Both the position numbers and the translations under genes were made by a program. Shown here in pieces: positions 60,861-64,000 of a stretch of 64,000 nt of DNA (positions within the stretch are counted from its first letter, which is position 1; each line of letters starts with the position of its first letter). The notes beneath the pieces are model-generated. The model made no database searches and was not told where the DNA came from. It worked only from the letters and a program-made list of their open reading frames with translations. The stretch comes from Enoplolaimus lenunculus (Eukaryota; Nematoda; Enoplea; Enoplida; Thoracostomopsidae): positions 1 through 64,000 of the forward strand of contig JASANG010003763.1 of assembly GCA_030248215.1 (NCBI GenBank), in the 5' to 3' direction.

Positions 60861-61085
60861 AGCCCATGTATAGAACAGGGCCAGATCGTTTCCCGGACGG
60901 GCTATAATAGAGTCAGGTTAAGCTTTAGACTAACTTTTTGCTTAGGCTTCGGCTTAGGCTTAGGCTTAGGCTTAGGAATAGGCTCATCCATACGCTTAGG
61001 CTTAGGCTTAGGATTAGGCTTAGGCTTAGGCTTAGGCTTAGGAAAATTCTTATACTGCTGTTCCGGTCCTGTTCTATACATAGGC
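60861..61085. mobile_element. TTAGGC-array element, subfamily B, exact 8-bp duplication
   Basis: AGCCCATGTATAGAACAGGG (first base changed) to CCTGTTCTATACATAGGC. Flanked by ATAAGTAT at 60853-60860 and 61086-61093. Confidence 0.9.
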
Positions 61086-61413
61086 ATAAGTATTAATGCT
61101 ATACACCCTGTCAATTGATGAAGTTAATTTTTTAGTTCGCTAGTAATAATGAATAATTAGCTTAGCTTTATACTTAAATTACTTAGCTAATAAGTATTAG
61201 CTTACTTTAAATTTTTAATGTTCTTATTTTGACAATATTAGCAATATTATTATTATTACTGACATAAACTTTACCTATAACCAATTTGATCAAAAAACGT
61301 TTAGCCTAACATCAAATTTTTTGTTTAGTTGAAAGTTCGTGTGTCGAAAAATATGTTTCTGTCAAAGATTATTGCAAACGAGTGCTTGCTATTTTCGTAT
61401 ACGTTGAGAAATT
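61086..61413. other. Spacer
   Basis: AT-rich; nothing recognised. Confidence 0.3.
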
Positions 61414-61567
61414 TGCCAATGTAAAGAACAGGGGCGGAACAGTATTATAAGCATATGCCTAAGCCAAAGCCAAATCCTAAGCCAAGCAAAAAAATTAGTC
61501 TAAAGCTTAAGCTTACCCTATTACAGTCCCACAGAAAAACGTTCCGCCCCGTATCTTTACATGGGCC
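61414..61567. mobile_element. TTAGGC-array element, subfamily A, almost without array
   Basis: TGCCAATGTAAAGAACAGGGG to GTATCTTTACATGGGCC with only two or three degenerate hexamers (GCCTAAGCCAAAGCC). Shows the ends that flank the array in longer copies. Confidence 0.8.
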
Positions 61568-61862
61568 AAAAACTTGGCGAAAACCAGAGTGTAAAAAACG
61601 AAGAGTAAAAAAGCGGAAACCAAAATGAATAGTGATTCAGTGTAACGGAAACGGACACGGATTTTTACCGGAAGGTGAAGCTGAAATGGTTATCCAGTAA
61701 TACCAGAGTGAACATTCGTCTACTATTTGGTCATCAATTTGTCCAGAATAGCAAAGATAAGTCAAACAGCACGTTATGCTAAATGCTTATGCGAAAATAG
61801 ACAAACCTTAGCCTAAACGAGGGTTTGAATGTTTTGTTTATCAAATGGTGTTCTCACGGAAC
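61568..61862. other. Spacer with ACGGAAA-type repeat
   Basis: 61590-61700 carries GTAACGGAAACGGACACGG words related to 2940-3335. Confidence 0.4.
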
Positions 61863-62047
61863 GGCCAATGTACAGAACAGGGTCGATAAAGCAGTATAAG
61901 CGTATTCCTAAGCCTAAGCCTAGCGGACGAATGGGCATCTGCCTAAAGCTAAGCCTTAGCCTAAGCGAAAAAATTCGTCTAAAGCTTAAGCTTACTCTAC
62001 TGCAGTGCGACACAAAAACGTTCCGCCACTGATGTTTTACATGGACC
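61863..62047. mobile_element. TTAGGC-array element, subfamily A
   Basis: GGCCAATGTACAGAACAGGG to CTGATGTTTTACATGGACC. Short array; no duplication read. Confidence 0.78.
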
Positions 62048-62620
62048 AACTAACGGTGATAGAATATGATATAATATGTCTCTACGAGATTTTTAGTCAA
62101 AGGAAAAACAGACACTACTTCTTACAGGCTATACAGAATCACTCGCTGAAATTCTAAAATCCAACGGGATATAGTTAGCTTCCGCCTATTTCAAATCCTG
62201 GTATCGTCGACCCCAAAGCCAGCTCAACTTGCTAGTGGAGGGTCAAACCGATTGTCGAACCGGTGTTGAAATAACAAGCTTACAAACGTTGCTAAAAACT
62301 TTTCCGAGGCGACATAAATTTTTCTACGGGGGGCTGAGCGTTGATTGCCTACCCCTCTGAGCGGTATGGCTAAGTCCGGCGTGGTTAGGCAAACCATAGC
62401 ATTACGGTTATGTGAATCGAATAACAAGATTACATGTCAAATCAACATTTTTTGGCATTGGGTTTCTCTCCAATTTGTTTGTGTTCAGTTTAACTACCAG
62501 TTTTCTCGGGTGTTTGTACCAGTGTTCAAGTTATAAACAACAAAAAACATAATATTTGTGGTTTATTGGCTACTATTGCGAGTTTAGCTATCGTAGCATA
62601 GAAATATAAAAAATACTTAC
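62048..62620. other. Spacer with S fragment
   Basis: 62215-62375 has S-like pieces (AAAGCCAGCTCAACTTGCTAG, GGGGGGCTGAGCG). No gene. Confidence 0.4.
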
Positions 62621-62866
62621 ACTGCAAAAAATGGTGAGTCAAATTGACTCTTTCCGAAATAGGCTTTACCGGACTACACAAACTGAGTCAAAATTCGACT
62701 CATTGAGAATCTGTTTTTTTTTTGTTTTAAACTAATTTGGTTTTTTTAAACTTCCATACTGAGCGGGTCGAACTTTACTCTGGCGGAGTCGAATTTTGAC
62801 TCAGTTTGTGTAGTCCGGAAACGCATGTTTCGGAGATATCCAATTTGACCCACCATATTTTGCATC
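62621..62866. mobile_element. T1 MITE, right tip decayed
   Basis: CACTGCAAAAAATGGTGAG after TA, to CCCACCATATTTTGCATCG. A T-rich insert of about 40 bases near 62712-62752 lengthens the loop, as in the 10789 copy. Confidence 0.7.
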
Positions 62867-62966
62867 GGAGCTAGGTCAATGGCTGATCTACGGCTGAGTC
62901 ACCCTGGCTTTTAAAATATACCCTTAGAATTTTGCAATCAATAGCTACTGTATATATACACAAAAA

Positions 62967-62975
62967 CAACAACAA

Positions 62976-63017
<42 letters not shown>

Positions 63018-63043
63018 ATGTAATAATTATTATACTAATAATA
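62967..63043. repeat. (AAT/ATT)n microsatellite, self-complementary
   Basis: AATAATAAT switching to ATTATTATT near 63000, so the two halves can pair. Confidence 0.85.
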
Positions 63044-63045
63044 AT

Positions 63046-63136
63046 GGCCAATGTTACTTTTAGGGGCATAACAGTAGATAGATTAAGCGTATTTCTAAAC
63101 CCAAAGCCTAAGCCTAAGCTTAAACATAGACCTCGT
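63046..63136. mobile_element. TTAGGC-array element, subfamily C, left part, cut by a T1
   Basis: GGCCAATGTTACTTTTAGGGG with CCTAAGCCTAAGC, ending where T1 63138-63305 begins. The right half was not found beyond the T1. Confidence 0.65.
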
Positions 63137-63137
63137 A

Positions 63138-63305
63138 CACTGTAAAAAATGTGTATTCAAATTGACTCTCGCAGAAATAGGCTTTTCCTGACAACACAAA
63201 CAGAGTCAAATTTGACGGCGCCAGAGACAAATTGGACTCAGTCTGTGTAGACAGGAAAAGCCTATTTCCGAGATAGTCAATTTGACTCCCCATTGTTTTA
63301 CAGTG
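63138..63305. mobile_element. T1 MITE with TA duplication
   Basis: CACTGTAAAAAATGTGTATTC to CCCCATTGTTTTACAGTG; TA on both sides. Confidence 0.75.
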
Positions 63306-64000
63306 TAGTCATTTATTTTGCGTTTTTATAATTCGAACGCCAAAATATTGTCTCAAAAATCGCCAAACTAAACTCTGCAACAATATCATAAAACACATTA
63401 CGTCTCTTAAAAACCAATCAATAAGCAAATGCGTCAAAGAAAAGTTAAAATTCTAAGTTTTTTTGGTAAGTCTTCATCTATTACGGTATTAAATTATACT
63501 TTATAGCCAAAGAAATTATATTCACTAAAGGCAACTGGTTAGTGATTTTCCTATTCTGCCCCCAAATACGCGAAACACTGCCTGACTTTATTCATGCCCT
63601 TGTTTGTTTGTTGTGAAAAAATTGTTTCATTATACAAAATTCACATTTATCACCGAAAATGTTGAACCGTTTGTGAATACAGTAGTCAACGCGATAACAA
63701 ATTTGCAACCCTAAAATATTTCTCACAAAACTTTTAAGAAACAGTGGTGATCAAAAAATGACCGCGGTAGCACAACAACTCACCGCAAACATCAAAGGAG
63801 TTCCGTGCTTTCAGAACCAAAAAATCGTGAACCGATTACATCCAATGAAACATGAGAAACGGTAGCTACAGCATAATCGCAGCCAGCTAAACACGACGCT
63901 GTCGCTGAACAAAACAATTTTATGGGGGTGACGCAGTGGATTTCACAAGACTTAAGCAAATTCAACAATGTTGGGGGTGAGTCTCCCATCTGGTGGCAAG
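63306..64000. other. Right edge of the window
   Basis: A possible start codon context at about 63759 (MTAVAQQLTANIKGVP, 35 codons) ends near a weak donor (AACG|gtagct). A 65-codon minus frame (63792-63989) overlaps it. Neither has family features; a gene may begin here and run past the edge. Confidence 0.25.

Noticed and set aside
3838-63136. Reading the TTAGGC arrays as a chromosome end or old fusion point
   Set aside because: The arrays are short, scattered, in both orientations, and enclosed by element ends with 8-bp duplications.
1-64000. Retrovirus, LTR or Polinton-type elements
   Set aside because: No reverse transcriptase, integrase, capsid or envelope-like frame and no paired long terminal repeats were seen.

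Overview
The window is 64 kb of AT-rich, intron-containing, repeat-packed animal DNA, most likely from a nematode. The pointers are an UNC-87-like calponin-repeat gene, an NLF-1 (NALF/FAM155) homologue, and more than thirty dispersed elements whose interiors are arrays of TTAGGC, the nematode telomere hexamer. The species call is inference; nothing here fixes the genus. No rRNA, intact tRNA, CRISPR array, retrovirus or LTR element was recognised.

Genes, left to right. (1) 626-2251, minus: the first two exons of a secreted amidase-signature enzyme; the rest lies before base 1. (2) 8868-14682, minus: five phase-compatible exons of an UNC-87/calponin-like thin-filament protein with six calponin-type repeats and an acidic tail; its true 5' end was not found. 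(3) 19441-24924, minus: two tentative exons of an unidentified protein. (4) 38824-43627, plus: NALF/NLF-1, the auxiliary factor of the NALCN sodium-leak channel, in three exons; a long CAA/CAC repeat lies in or just before its reading frame. (5) 47436-51383, plus: a three-exon secreted protein with ten cysteines. (6) 53679-56252, minus: an intronless type I membrane protein with LRR, Ig and FN3 domains. The genes share no operon-like layout. Channel trafficking (4), the muscle thin filament (2) and cell-surface adhesion (6) would suit neuromuscular tissue, but the window does not show a link.

The rest is mainly short non-autonomous elements, present in every intron. The main families are: TTAGGC-array elements with GGCC(C)A(A)TG ends and 8-bp target duplications (subfamilies A, B and C); two Tc1/mariner-like palindromes with TA duplications (T1, starting CACTGCAAAAAATGG; T2, starting CACTGTAAATTCCAGTGAG); an element with ATTCTCAAATGTG ends (H); one with CGTAGCCAG ends (S); a 0.9-kb TA-duplicating element (L); a TAA-duplicating element (P); a GTGACCCGAATAA element (G); a GC-rich hairpin (K); two tRNA-related SINEs; three minisatellites (122, 89 and 40 bp units); and several trinucleotide microsatellites. 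A thymine-poor block at 21690-22250 looks unlike everything around it and may be an assembly artefact.

All exon boundaries were read by eye from splice consensus and phase agreement. Element ends are good to a few bases where a target duplication is quoted and approximate otherwise.
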